Part shown: piece after piece, positions 16,628-25,103 of the stretch
Layout of the letters: each line of letters starts with the position of its first letter
Numbering within the stretch: the first letter of the stretch is position 1
Origin: an uncultured Pelagibacteraceae bacterium
GTDB taxonomy: Bacteria; Pseudomonadota; Alphaproteobacteria; Pelagibacterales; Pelagibacteraceae
Assembly (NCBI GenBank): GCA_902594825.1
Contig: CACJNO010000002.1
Location: forward strand, 1 to 48,000
Length of the DNA stretch: 48,000 bases
Direction: 5' to 3'
Made by a program: the position numbers and the translations under genes
Notes under the pieces: generated by a model
What the model was told of the DNA's origin: nothing
The model's input: only the letters and a program-made list of their open reading frames with translations
Databases searched by the model: none

Positions 16628-17501
16628 AATTTATATCAGAATTTTTCTTTAACAATATTGATAATAAAGTTCCGATTTTTTCGGCAAGATCTTTTCTATC
16701 AATAATTAAATCAACAAAACCGGTTTTTTCAACGTATTCGCTTTTTTGAAAACCTTCAGGCAGCTCCTCTTTTACTGTTCCTTGAATGACTCTAGCGCCG
16801 GCAAATGCAATTAATGCACCCGGTTCTGCAATATGAATATCACCTAACATTGCGTATGAAGCAGTAATACCTCCAGCCGTTGGGTCTGTAATACAAACAA
16901 AATATGGAAGATTATTTTTTTTAAGTTCATTGATAGCAAGAGTTGTTCTTGTCATTTGCGATAATGAGATTAAACTTTCCATCATACGCATGCCACCTCC
17001 TGCACTGATACATAAAAATGGATTTTTATTTTCTATAGCATGCTGAATGCCATATAAAAAAGCCTCACCTTCAGCAGCAGCCATAGAGGCACCTAAAAAA
17101 TCAAAATCCGAAGCTACAGCAGTGATTTTAATATTATTAATTGAACCAGAAACAACCATCATTCCACAATCCATCCCAGTTTTTTTTCTAGCAGTTTTTA
17201 ATCTTTCTTTATAAGATTTTGAATCTGTCCAATTTAATGGATCATCTTTAGGAATAGGTGTTTTAAATATCTCGTAATTATTTTTTCCAAATAGAATATC
17301 AAATCTTTGTCTTGGTTTAATTCTGTGGTGCTTATTACATTCTGGACAAACAAAAAGATTTTTCTCTAAATCTTTTTTTAATATTGGGCCTTTGCAACAT
17401 GATGTCCAGTCGCTATTAGCAATATCTTCTTTAGTTGCTCTTTTATGTATAGCAGATCTTATCTTTTCTCCTGCTTTAATTATTTTTTTGATCCAATTCA
17501 T
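16572..17501 (-). CDS. accD: Acetyl-CoA carboxylase carboxyltransferase beta subunit
   Basis: Works with AccA (38353-39450) to move carboxyl from biotin to acetyl-CoA, making malonyl-CoA for fatty acids. At 309 residues it has the crotonase-type core: ASDFDFLGASMAAAEGEAF, ISAGGGMRMMESLISLSQM, TAGGITASYAMLGD, AFAGARVIQGT. The N-terminal zinc ribbon is odd: the second pair is CPEC (52-55) but the first is adjacent Cys35-Cys36 instead of CxxC. Start ATG overlaps the trpA stop (ATGA). trpA-accD-folC order is usual in proteobacteria. Confidence 0.93.
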   Translation of the reverse strand: MNWIKKIIKAGEKIRSAIHKRATKEDIANSDWTSCCKGPILKKDLEKNLFVCPECNKHHRIKPRQRFDILFGKNNYEIFKTPIPKDDPLNWTDSKSYKERLKTARKKTGMDCGMMVVSGSINNIKITAVASDFDFLGASMAAAEGEAFLYGIQHAIENKNPFLCISAGGGMRMMESLISLSQMTRTTLAINELKKNNLPYFVCITDPTAGGITASYAMLGDIHIAEPGALIAFAGARVIQGTVKEELPEGFQKSEYVEKTGFVDLIIDRKDLAEKIGTLLSILLKKNSDINFEENETSENNQSLTKAAS

Positions 17502-18301
17502 AAAATTTTATTTTTTAATTTTTTCACAACATTAGTAACATTTATGACAGTATTTTGTCTTTTTTTAATTGAATTCGTTATTTCTTGACAAATTGCACTT
17601 CCTACAACTAATCCATCTGCTTTTTTTAGTGATTTTATTGTTTTTTCCGTAATACCGAAACCTATCACAACATTTTTTGATCTATTTAGATCTTTAATCT
17701 TTTTGTATTCTTTCATAATATTTTCTGGAGAAACTTTCAACTTTCCACCAGTCGTTGATAACATACTAATATAATAAAGCATATCATGTGAATCTTTTAT
17801 GATTTCTTTCAATCTTTTTTTTGAAGTAGTGGGTGAGATGAGTTGAACAAAATTAATATTCTTCTTTTTACATTTAGATGCAAAAATTTTATTTTCAGGA
17901 TGAGGTAAATCTACTACAATTAATCCATCAACTTTTGATATTCTACATTTATTTAAAAATTTATCTTCATCATATTGATAAATCATATTATAATAACCCA
18001 TTAAAATAATCGGTTTATCTTTCTTTTTCTTTTTAAAATTATTTACGATTGAAAAAACATCATTTATTTTTATTCCATTTTTAATAGCTCTATAAGCACT
18101 TGTTTGTATCTGACCACCATCAGCAATAGGTGTGTTATGCGGAAAACCTAATTCACAAATATCAGCATATTTTGAAATTGATTTTAAAATCTGTAATGAT
18201 TTTTTTTTTGTATTATCTCCTGCTACAGTATAGGTAAGAAGTACAGGTCTCTTCTCTTTTTCGGCATTTTTAAAAGTTTGGATAATTAAAGAATTTTTCA
18301 T
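17498..18301 (-). CDS. trpA: Tryptophan synthase alpha subunit (divergent)
   Basis: Cleaves indole-glycerol phosphate to indole, which is passed to TrpB. The 267-residue TIM barrel keeps both catalytic acids: CELGFPHNTPIADGGQIQ has Glu50 and Asp61. Loop 2 differs from the family, however. Where Salmonella TrpA has PFSDPLADG, this has PHNTPIADG, replacing the Asp (56 in Salmonella) that contacts the beta subunit. Phosphate-binding segments VIGFGITEKTIK and GLVVGSAICQEI are present. It shares a base with the trpB stop and overlaps accD by four bases, so it is tightly coupled in pyrF-trpF-trpB-trpA-accD-folC. Confidence 0.9.
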   Translation of the reverse strand: MKNSLIIQTFKNAEKEKRPVLLTYTVAGDNTKKKSLQILKSISKYADICELGFPHNTPIADGGQIQTSAYRAIKNGIKINDVFSIVNNFKKKKKDKPIILMGYYNMIYQYDEDKFLNKCRISKVDGLIVVDLPHPENKIFASKCKKKNINFVQLISPTTSKKRLKEIIKDSHDMLYYISMLSTTGGKLKVSPENIMKEYKKIKDLNRSKNVVIGFGITEKTIKSLKKADGLVVGSAICQEITNSIKKRQNTVINVTNVVKKLKNKIL

Positions 18302-19530
18302 TAATATTTACCCAATCTTTGTTTTAATATATCTCTATCTTTTTTGGCATCTCCACAAGAATTTACAATTATAATTGTGTCCTTGCTTAACTTCGGAGCA
18401 ATTTTTATGGCTTCTGCAAAAGCATGACTTGGTTCTAAACTGGGATTCAATTTTTCAAATTTAGTAACTATTTTATAAGCGTCTAAAGCTTCTTCATCAG
18501 TTGCATAAGTATATCTCGCCCTAGATGTATCTTTTAAAAAACAATGTATTGGACTTACTCCAGGATAATCTAGACCAGCACTAATTGACTCTGTTTCTGA
18601 TATTTGACCCTCATTATTTTGACATACGTAAGATGCAGCACCATGTAAAATACCAATTTTTGCATTTCTACTCAACGGGGCTGCATGGAATTTTGATTTT
18701 CTAGGTCCTCCTGCTTCAACTCCAATTAATTCAATTTGTTTTTTATCATAGTCGATAAATTCACTCCAAAAGCCATAAGCAGAACTTCCACCACCGACAC
18801 AATTAATCAATTTAATTTTTTTTGGAATTTTTTTAAATTCAGTTTTAATTTGAGATTTAAGTTCTTTTGAAATTTGAGATGTACTCCATCCACAAATTTT
18901 AACAAAAATATTTGGACCAACAGTAGAGCCAACACACATATGTGTATTATCACAATTTGAAACCCAATATCTCATGCATTCACTAACTGCATCTACCAAC
19001 GTTTGACTACCAGAGTAAACAGGAATAATTTCAGCGCCATTTTTTCTCATTGCATCACAATTAGGTTTTTGTCTTTTAATATCTTTTGCTCCCATAAATA
19101 TTTTACATTTTAGACCAAATTTTTTTGCTGCCATACTGAGCATTTTACCCGCATAACCAGCACCGGTATCTCCAACAATAAATTTTTTACCCATAGCCTT
19201 ACAGATTAATGCATGAACCGTTGCGTTATAAATTTTATGTGCACCACCATTAGCTTCTGATACTATCTTGGCCCATATTTGTGCTCCACCTAAATGGTTC
19301 GTTAAATTTTCTAATTTTTTAAATGAAGTAGGAGAACCAATATAATTTTTAAAATAAAAATCTCTCCTCTTAATAAATTTTTTATTTTTTCTTAATTTTT
19401 CAAATTCTATTGTTAAATCTTCAACAGGTTTTTTTAAAGTTTCAGGAATAAAACTTCCTCCAAATTTTCCACCCCAAAATCCATTTTTGTCATGTTGATC
19501 AATTAAAAGAATTTTTTTTTTAAGTTTCAT
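18301..19530 (-). CDS. trpB: Tryptophan synthase beta subunit with altered active site
   Basis: PLP enzyme that condenses indole with serine. The 409-residue sequence follows TrpB end to end: GFWGGKFGGSFIPETL, GGAHKIYN with the PLP Lys99, MGAKDIKRQKPN, NCVGGGSSAYG phosphate loop, SISAGLDYPGVSPIH, LEPSHAFAEAIK. Several normally invariant positions differ. Catalytic Glu109 (Salmonella numbering) is Asp121 in GDTGAGYAG, GQHG is GYAG, the KRED segment before the Lys is lost, COMM-domain Lys167 is Val179, and the VNLSGRGDKD motif is VNSCGDAKKD, so Ser377 becomes Cys392. Context in the trp operon says it is the working TrpB; the residues say its chemistry or regulation is changed. Confidence 0.88.
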   Translation of the reverse strand: MKLKKKILLIDQHDKNGFWGGKFGGSFIPETLKKPVEDLTIEFEKLRKNKKFIKRRDFYFKNYIGSPTSFKKLENLTNHLGGAQIWAKIVSEANGGAHKIYNATVHALICKAMGKKFIVGDTGAGYAGKMLSMAAKKFGLKCKIFMGAKDIKRQKPNCDAMRKNGAEIIPVYSGSQTLVDAVSECMRYWVSNCDNTHMCVGSTVGPNIFVKICGWSTSQISKELKSQIKTEFKKIPKKIKLINCVGGGSSAYGFWSEFIDYDKKQIELIGVEAGGPRKSKFHAAPLSRNAKIGILHGAASYVCQNNEGQISETESISAGLDYPGVSPIHCFLKDTSRARYTYATDEEALDAYKIVTKFEKLNPSLEPSHAFAEAIKIAPKLSKDTIIIVNSCGDAKKDRDILKQRLGKY

Positions 19531-20149
19531 CTTTATAATTTTTAAATTTATTTAAAAAAATTTCTATTTTGGATATATCTTTTAATCCAGCAGTTTCCAA
19601 ACCTCCAGAAATATCAATAATATCTGCTATTTCTTTATATTTTTCAAGATCATCATCGAATTGAATGTTACCTGCCAACATAATATTTTTATCAAATTTG
19701 ATATTCTTAATTAAAGAGTGGTCAAATGACATACTTTTTTCGTAACCTTTACTATCAAATAAAAAAATATCAGAAATATTTTTATACATTTTATGATCTT
19801 TAATATCTTTAGCTTCTTTAATTGTAAATGCAGTTATAATTTTTTTATTGTATTTTTTTTTTATATCTTGGGTTTTAGTTGGATTACAATTATATAATTG
19901 ATAATAATCAAATTCTAAGTTTTTAATATTTTCTAAAATTTTATTATCAGGTTTAACTAGTACAGCAACAAATTTACAATTTTTTTTATTTACATTAATT
20001 AACTTCTTTAACTTTTTTATTTTTAGATACCTTGGACTTTTTTTATAATTACATATAAAGCCAATAAATTTTGGTGGGCAAGGATGATTAATAATATAAC
20101 TAAGTGTAATTGAGTCAGTAACACCGCAAATTTTACATTCTTTGATCAT
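19520..20149 (-). CDS. trpF: Phosphoribosylanthranilate isomerase
   Basis: Third step of tryptophan synthesis after anthranilate, isomerising PRA to CdRP. The 209-residue barrel keeps the catalytic pair: KICGVTD (Cys8) and IFLFDSKG (Asp132), plus KSPRYL after the second strand and a DISGGLETAGLKD phosphate-binding end (usually DVSSGVE). It is divergent and Lys-rich but complete. It overlaps trpB by 11 bases and starts at the base where pyrF ends, in the order pyrF-trpF-trpB-trpA. Confidence 0.88.
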   Translation of the reverse strand: MIKECKICGVTDSITLSYIINHPCPPKFIGFICNYKKSPRYLKIKKLKKLINVNKKNCKFVAVLVKPDNKILENIKNLEFDYYQLYNCNPTKTQDIKKKYNKKIITAFTIKEAKDIKDHKMYKNISDIFLFDSKGYEKSMSFDHSLIKNIKFDKNIMLAGNIQFDDDLEKYKEIADIIDISGGLETAGLKDISKIEIFLNKFKNYKDET

Positions 20150-20826
20150 TAGTTTAAATGATCAATCAATTTTTTAAAATTATTTTTTATATTACCTTTT
20201 GTTATAGGCCTTCCAATAACTAACCAATCACTTCCATTGTTAAAAGCCTTTCTTGGTGTCAGAATTCTTTTTTGGTCGTCATTATTTGAATTTGATGTTA
20301 ATCTAATTCCAGGGGTAATAATTTCTTTTTTAAAAACTTTTTTTACAATAGATACTTCCATTGGACTACAAACTAATGCATCTAGCATCACTTTTTGTGC
20401 TAACTTTGCTTGGTGAAGCACTAATTTTTTCATTTCTTTATTAAATCCTATTTCCTTTAAAGATCTACTGTTGAGCGAAGTAAGGATTGTTACACCAACT
20501 ATTTTTATTTTACCTGAATTTTTTTTAACTGCTTTTAAAGCTTCAATACCTGAACTAATGTGAATTGTTAAATAGTTTACCTTAAGATCTTTAATTGCTT
20601 TTATTGTTGATACACATGTATTAGGAATATCATGAAGTTTTAGATCTGCAAAAATTATCTTTTTTTTTAATTTGGATACAAAAGATCTTCCATTTTTTGA
20701 ATTTAAAAATTCTAGCCCAAACTTATAACCTGTTGTAATTTTGGGGTTTTGCGTATTTTTAATTATCTTTTTTATTTTTGAAATATTAGTGCTATCACAA
20801 GCAACAAATATTTTATTTTTTTTCAT
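20149..20826 (-). CDS. pyrF: Orotidine 5'-phosphate decarboxylase
   Basis: Last step of UMP synthesis, decarboxylating OMP. The 225-residue protein opens KIFVACDS and has the charged catalytic array IIFADLKLHDIPNT (Asp61, Lys63, Asp66), then TSLNSRSLKEIG and the C-terminal phosphate-binding GRPITKG. It overlaps the ihfB 3' end by 14 bases and couples to trpF by a one-base overlap. Placement between ihfB and trpF is a common alphaproteobacterial arrangement. Confidence 0.92.
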   Translation of the reverse strand: MKKNKIFVACDSTNISKIKKIIKNTQNPKITTGYKFGLEFLNSKNGRSFVSKLKKKIIFADLKLHDIPNTCVSTIKAIKDLKVNYLTIHISSGIEALKAVKKNSGKIKIVGVTILTSLNSRSLKEIGFNKEMKKLVLHQAKLAQKVMLDALVCSPMEVSIVKKVFKKEIITPGIRLTSNSNNDDQKRILTPRKAFNNGSDWLVIGRPITKGNIKNNFKKLIDHLN

Positions 20827-21106
20827 TATTTAATTTTTTAAACAAATCTTTAGCCATTTTGAAGTGAATTGTTTTTTTTTCTGGTGTATTCACTTTTTCA
20901 CCAGTTTTTGGATTTCTTCTAATTGATGATTTTTGAATTCGTGTACTAAGGGTGCCCCATCCTCTTATTTCCACTCTTTCACCTCTTTTTAATGTGGCTT
21001 TAATTTCATTCAATATGATATTTACAATTTTTTCCAAATCTTTTTTTAAAAAATTAGGGTAGTTTTTAGAAAGATTTTTTAAGAGCTTTGATTTTACAAT
21101 AGCCAA
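20813..21106 (-). CDS. ihfB: Integration host factor beta subunit (HU/IHF family)
   Basis: A 97-residue DNA-bending protein. The N-terminal helices are followed by the IHF/HU arm: GERVEIRGWGTLSTRIQKSSIRRNPKTGEKVNTPEKKTIHFK, including the RNPKTGE tip with the intercalating Pro. RGWGTLS and position directly after rpsA favour IHF beta over HU. It is 12 bases after rpsA and probably co-transcribed with it. The alpha subunit is not in this window. Confidence 0.88.
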   Translation of the reverse strand: MAIVKSKLLKNLSKNYPNFLKKDLEKIVNIILNEIKATLKRGERVEIRGWGTLSTRIQKSSIRRNPKTGEKVNTPEKKTIHFKMAKDLFKKLNNEKK

Positions 21107-21118
21107 TTTTAAATATTT

Positions 21119-22846
21119 TTATTTTTTATTTTTTTTTTTTAGATCTTCAGATAAAGAAGAAAAAGGTAAATTTTTACCCGATCCTTCTGCACCATACTTA
21201 TCCAAAGCCTCTTTTTTTTCAATTTCTTCAAGAAGCTTTATACTCAATGTAACTTTTCTTTTAGTCAAATCTAATTCAGAAATAGCACAATCGATTCTTT
21301 CACCACCAGTAAATCTTGATGGTCTAGCATCTGCCGCGTTTATTGCAATTTGAGATTTCTTAATTTGGAAATCCATTTCACAACCCTCAGGTCTTACAAT
21401 TAAACCTTTATTATCAGTAGTAATTATTTTGACAGTAACAGTTTGGTTTATTTTTTTATCTTTAAACCAGTCAAAAGGATCTTTTTGAGTTTGTTTTAAT
21501 CCAACTCTAACTTTCTGCTCAGCAACTTTACATTCTAGAATAGCAACTTTAATTTTATCACCTTTTTTATATTTATCTAATTCTTCTTCACCATTATTTA
21601 GGTAAGTTAAGTCATTAGAATGTAAGAATGCGTCAATTTCTAAGTTTTCAATTTTAACAAATAATGAGTATTCATTTTTGTTGACAACCTCACCTTGAAC
21701 AATTGTACCAATTGGAAATTTCTTCTCAAGCAATTCGTATGGGTTTTCTTTGGTCAATCTATGTGAAATTGCAACTCTTCTTTTTTCTTTATCAATTTCT
21801 GTTATTACACAGTCAATTTTATCACCGACCTTAAACATTTTTTTTACAGATGCATTTTTTTTTGTCCAACTTAACTCACTGGAATGCAGCAACGTCGACA
21901 AACCTGGTAACTCAACAAGTTCACAAAATGCACCAAAATCCATTAATTTAATAACTTTAAATTTATAAGTTTTGTTTAGCTCATAATTATCAATTTTTTC
22001 GAAAGGGTCAGGTGATAATTGTTTAACTGAACATCCAACCTGTAGTTTTTCTTTATCAACGGAAATTACTTTTAAATCATGTTTTTCACCGATATTAAAA
22101 ACTTCATCCGGATGATTAACTCTTGAATATGAAATTTCTTGTAAATGAACTAAAACATCTAATTCATTATTGACATTGAAGAAGCAACCAAAAGAACTGT
22201 AACCTTTACATTCAGCCCCTTTAATTATGTCACCAACTTTATATTTTTCTATTATTTTAGCTTTATCTTCTTTTTTATGTGAGGATATTATTTCTCTTCT
22301 TGATACACATGCGTTACCTCTGACTTTATCTAATTTAATTATTGCAAATTTTTGTGGAACGTTCATTAATTTCGAAACATCTTTAATTGGAGATATGTCT
22401 ACTTGTGAACCGGGTAGAAAAGCTAAACTTCCAGTATCGACGTGTTCAACAATAAAACCGCCTTTAACCTTAGATATCATTTTTCCTGTAATTGGCTCTT
22501 TTTTTTCATAAGCCTCTACGAGTTTATCCCATCCTCTCAATTTTTGAGCCTTACTTGCAGAAACTAAAACTTCTCCATTTTTATCCTCAATTCTTTCAAG
22601 CAAAACTTGAATTTTTTCACCAATTTTAATTTTGTCTGATAATTTAATACTCTTAAGCTCATTAATATCTAGAACAGGTTCACTTTTTAAACCTTCTATA
22701 AACAAAAAAACAAACTTTTCAGTAATTTTGTTAATTTTACCCTCTATAATTTTGCCTTCTTCTATGTTTGTTTTAGATAACTGACTATTTAAAAGCTTTT
22801 CGAATTCTTTTGAGGCAGGGTTTGTTAAATCTTTATATATTTCCAT
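21119..22846 (-). CDS. rpsA: 30S ribosomal protein S1
   Basis: A 575-residue protein with six S1 (OB-fold) repeats that brings mRNA to the 30S subunit. Repeats are marked by KGGFIVEHVDTGSLAFLPGSQVD, GCFFNVNNELDVLVHLQEIS, MDFGAFCELVELPGLSTLLHSSELS, YSLFVKIENLEIDAFLHSNDL and the last GLIVRPEGCEMDFQIKKSQI; the N-terminus has the 30S-binding domain. The ATG at 22846 has no Shine-Dalgarno sequence, only an A/T-rich leader, as in other S1 genes. It follows aroA after 121 noncoding bases where most proteobacteria have cmk, and precedes ihfB. Confidence 0.95.
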   Translation of the reverse strand: MEIYKDLTNPASKEFEKLLNSQLSKTNIEEGKIIEGKINKITEKFVFLFIEGLKSEPVLDINELKSIKLSDKIKIGEKIQVLLERIEDKNGEVLVSASKAQKLRGWDKLVEAYEKKEPITGKMISKVKGGFIVEHVDTGSLAFLPGSQVDISPIKDVSKLMNVPQKFAIIKLDKVRGNACVSRREIISSHKKEDKAKIIEKYKVGDIIKGAECKGYSSFGCFFNVNNELDVLVHLQEISYSRVNHPDEVFNIGEKHDLKVISVDKEKLQVGCSVKQLSPDPFEKIDNYELNKTYKFKVIKLMDFGAFCELVELPGLSTLLHSSELSWTKKNASVKKMFKVGDKIDCVITEIDKEKRRVAISHRLTKENPYELLEKKFPIGTIVQGEVVNKNEYSLFVKIENLEIDAFLHSNDLTYLNNGEEELDKYKKGDKIKVAILECKVAEQKVRVGLKQTQKDPFDWFKDKKINQTVTVKIITTDNKGLIVRPEGCEMDFQIKKSQIAINAADARPSRFTGGERIDCAISELDLTKRKVTLSIKLLEEIEKKEALDKYGAEGSGKNLPFSSLSEDLKKKNKK

Positions 22847-22910
22847 TAATATTTAAGTTTTTAATAATATTTTTTAAAAAGCATGAACTTTTAATTAAAT
22901 TTATTACATT

Positions 22911-22938
22911 TGTAAAACACTATTTTACATGTGTTTTA
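22911..22938 (-). promoter_or_regulatory. Overlapping alternative hairpins upstream of rpsA
   Basis: Two mutually exclusive stems share the same bases. TAAAACAC (22913-22920) pairs GTGTTTTA (22931-22938) with a ten-base loop, while TGTAAAA (22911-22917) pairs TTTTACA (22923-22929) with a five-base loop. Both are perfect. They lie 65-92 bases before the rpsA start codon. No T-tract follows on the minus strand, so a simple terminator is unlikely; a leader switch or S1 feedback site is possible. Confidence 0.4.
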
Positions 22939-22967
22939 AGGGTTTTTATTGTGTCTTTAACGCCTAA

Positions 22968-24305
22968 TTATTCTTTAATTTTTGCACCTAAATTTTTGAG
23001 TATTTTTATAAATGAGGGAAATGATGTTTGAAATGAGTCAGTAGAATAAATCTTCCAATTCCCCCCTAATGCAAGGCTTGCTATTGTTGTTGTCATAAAG
23101 ATTCTATGATCTTTTAAAAAATTTTTAATTGTAAAATTTCCTTGTAGTTTTAAATTTGGTTTTCCCCAAATTTTTATTCCATCATTTTTAATTTTTTTAG
23201 TCTTTATTCCCATCATAGTTAAAATTTTTATTCCCCAGTCTAATCTTTTGGACTCTTTTTTGTTTAATTCGGAGAGTTTTTTAAAAGTACTAACACCATT
23301 ACATGTACAAGATACTAAAAAAATTAATAAAAACTCATCAATAGCAGAACTGTTTAATTTAGGGTCAAGACTAATAGGTTTTAATTTTTTATTAGATTTT
23401 ACAAAAATATCAGCTAAATTTTCTCCTTTGTACATTTTTTTATTAAAAAATTTAATTTTCGCTCCCATTTTGTTAAGGATTTTAATTATCCCTGTTCTAG
23501 AAGGATTAATATTAACATTTTTAATTGTTAAAGATTTATTTTTTGAAAGCAGCGTCAAAACTATAAAAAAAGAAGCTGAAGATATATCTCCAGGTATTTT
23601 ATAATTAAACGATTTAAATTCATCTAAACCATTTATTTGAATATGATCATATTTATTTAGTTTTTTTGTTTTTATTGGTAATTTCAAAACATTTTTAAAC
23701 ATTAATTCCGTATGGTTCCTTGAGGGTTTGCATGATAAAATTGTTTTACCCGAAGTTTTTAATGATGCTAATAGTACCGCAGATTTACACTGAGCTGATC
23801 CTAAATTTTCTTTAAATTTAATGGGTTTTAAAATTTTTGAGCCATTTATATAAACTGGGAGTCTACCTTTCTTACTTGTAAATTTTGCACCAAATAATTT
23901 TAAGGGTCTTATAACTCTGTTCATGTCTCTTTTTTTTAAAGAACTGTCACCAGTAATTTTAATTTTATGATTTGTATCTATTAATACGGAACATAATAAT
24001 CTTGCAGCTGTTCCTGAGTTTCCAGCATCTAGAGTTAAATTTTTTTTATATTTGTATCCAAACAAGCCATTTCCATGTATTTCACAATTTTTATTCTTTA
24101 ATTTAATTTTAATTCCTAATTTTTTTATACAATTTATTGCACTGATAACGTCCTCTGATTTTAGAATATTTGAAGCATAACATTTGCCCTTACTTAGAGA
24201 TGCCAGAATAACAAACCTTATACTGAGAGATTTATCTCCATCTACTGTTATAGATTTTTTTTTGAATACATCTATTTTTTCATTAATGGAAATATATTTT
24301 TTCAT
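22968..24305 (-). CDS. aroA: 3-phosphoshikimate 1-carboxyvinyltransferase (EPSP synthase)
   Basis: Joins shikimate-3-phosphate and PEP in the shikimate pathway. The 445-residue protein has DGDKSLSIRFVILASLS with the substrate-binding Lys and Ser, LTLDAGNSGTAARLLCSVL, SLKKRDMNRVIRPL, LGSAQCKSAVLLASL and KESKRLDWGIK. Blocks look closest to the class II-like pattern with AGNSGTAARL, but class cannot be assigned confidently by eye. It follows lptB by 12 bases on the minus strand. The gene after it is rpsA rather than cmk. Confidence 0.93.
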   Translation of the reverse strand: MKKYISINEKIDVFKKKSITVDGDKSLSIRFVILASLSKGKCYASNILKSEDVISAINCIKKLGIKIKLKNKNCEIHGNGLFGYKYKKNLTLDAGNSGTAARLLCSVLIDTNHKIKITGDSSLKKRDMNRVIRPLKLFGAKFTSKKGRLPVYINGSKILKPIKFKENLGSAQCKSAVLLASLKTSGKTILSCKPSRNHTELMFKNVLKLPIKTKKLNKYDHIQINGLDEFKSFNYKIPGDISSASFFIVLTLLSKNKSLTIKNVNINPSRTGIIKILNKMGAKIKFFNKKMYKGENLADIFVKSNKKLKPISLDPKLNSSAIDEFLLIFLVSCTCNGVSTFKKLSELNKKESKRLDWGIKILTMMGIKTKKIKNDGIKIWGKPNLKLQGNFTIKNFLKDHRIFMTTTIASLALGGNWKIYSTDSFQTSFPSFIKILKNLGAKIKE

Positions 24306-24317
24306 CTTTGATTTTTA

Positions 24318-25100
24318 TTACTTAAATTTAAAATTAGAACCAAAATAGTGTTTTGTAGCATTCTCATTTTTCATGACTTCGTTTGGTGTTCCTTCAGCTA
24401 CAATTTTAGAATTGGCTAATATAAAAACTTTATCGCATACAACTAACAGATCACGGGCTTGATGGTCTGTAATAAATATTGTTAAATTATATTCAGATTG
24501 TAATTTTATGATAATATTTTGTAACATTTGAATTGTTTGAGGATCCAATGCAGCCAGAGGTTCATCCATAAGTAAAATTTCAGGATCTCCTAATAAAGAC
24601 ATGCTTATTGTGAGCCTACGTTTTAATCCGCCACTTAAAAATTTAGCTTCCACTTTTCTCACAGCGTCTAATTCAAACTTAGATATAAGTTCCTCAATTT
24701 TTAAATTTCTAGACTTTGTATCCTTAATTAAAATTTCTCCAACAGCTTTAAGATTATCTTCAGTAGATAAATCTGCAAAGAAACCTCCTATCTGTGGACA
24801 AAGGCTTATTCGAAATTTTTTCGTTCTTATATAAATAGGGTATTGAGTTATATCTTCACCATTAATTATAATATTTCCAAAATTAGGTTTAATTGCACCG
24901 GTGATTATATTCATTAAGCTACTTTTACCAGCTCCATTAGGTCCAAGTAATCCAATTACTTGTCCTTTAGAAATATTCAATGAAAGATTATCTAGAATTA
25001 AATGATTTTTTTTAAACGATAAAGAAATTTTATTTAATGATATTAGAGGTTTACTGTTTTTTATTTTTGTTATTCTAAATTTTTTTATAACTGATGACAT
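24318..25100 (-). CDS. lptB: LPS export ABC transporter ATP-binding protein LptB
   Basis: ATPase that powers extraction of lipopolysaccharide from the inner membrane with LptF, LptG and LptC. The 260-residue ABC protein has Walker A LLGPNGAGKSS (about 51-61), Q-loop in RISLCPQIGGFF, signature LSGGLKRRL, Walker B ILLMDEPLAALDP and switch His in FITDHQ. LSGGxKRR and the DHQ loop match LptB rather than amino-acid transporters. It is three bases after lptC; lptA, normally between them, is absent. Confidence 0.92.
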   Translation of the reverse strand: MSSVIKKFRITKIKNSKPLISLNKISLSFKKNHLILDNLSLNISKGQVIGLLGPNGAGKSSLMNIITGAIKPNFGNIIINGEDITQYPIYIRTKKFRISLCPQIGGFFADLSTEDNLKAVGEILIKDTKSRNLKIEELISKFELDAVRKVEAKFLSGGLKRRLTISMSLLGDPEILLMDEPLAALDPQTIQMLQNIIIKLQSEYNLTIFITDHQARDLLVVCDKVFILANSKIVAEGTPNEVMKNENATKHYFGSNFKFK

Positions 25101-25103
25101 AAC

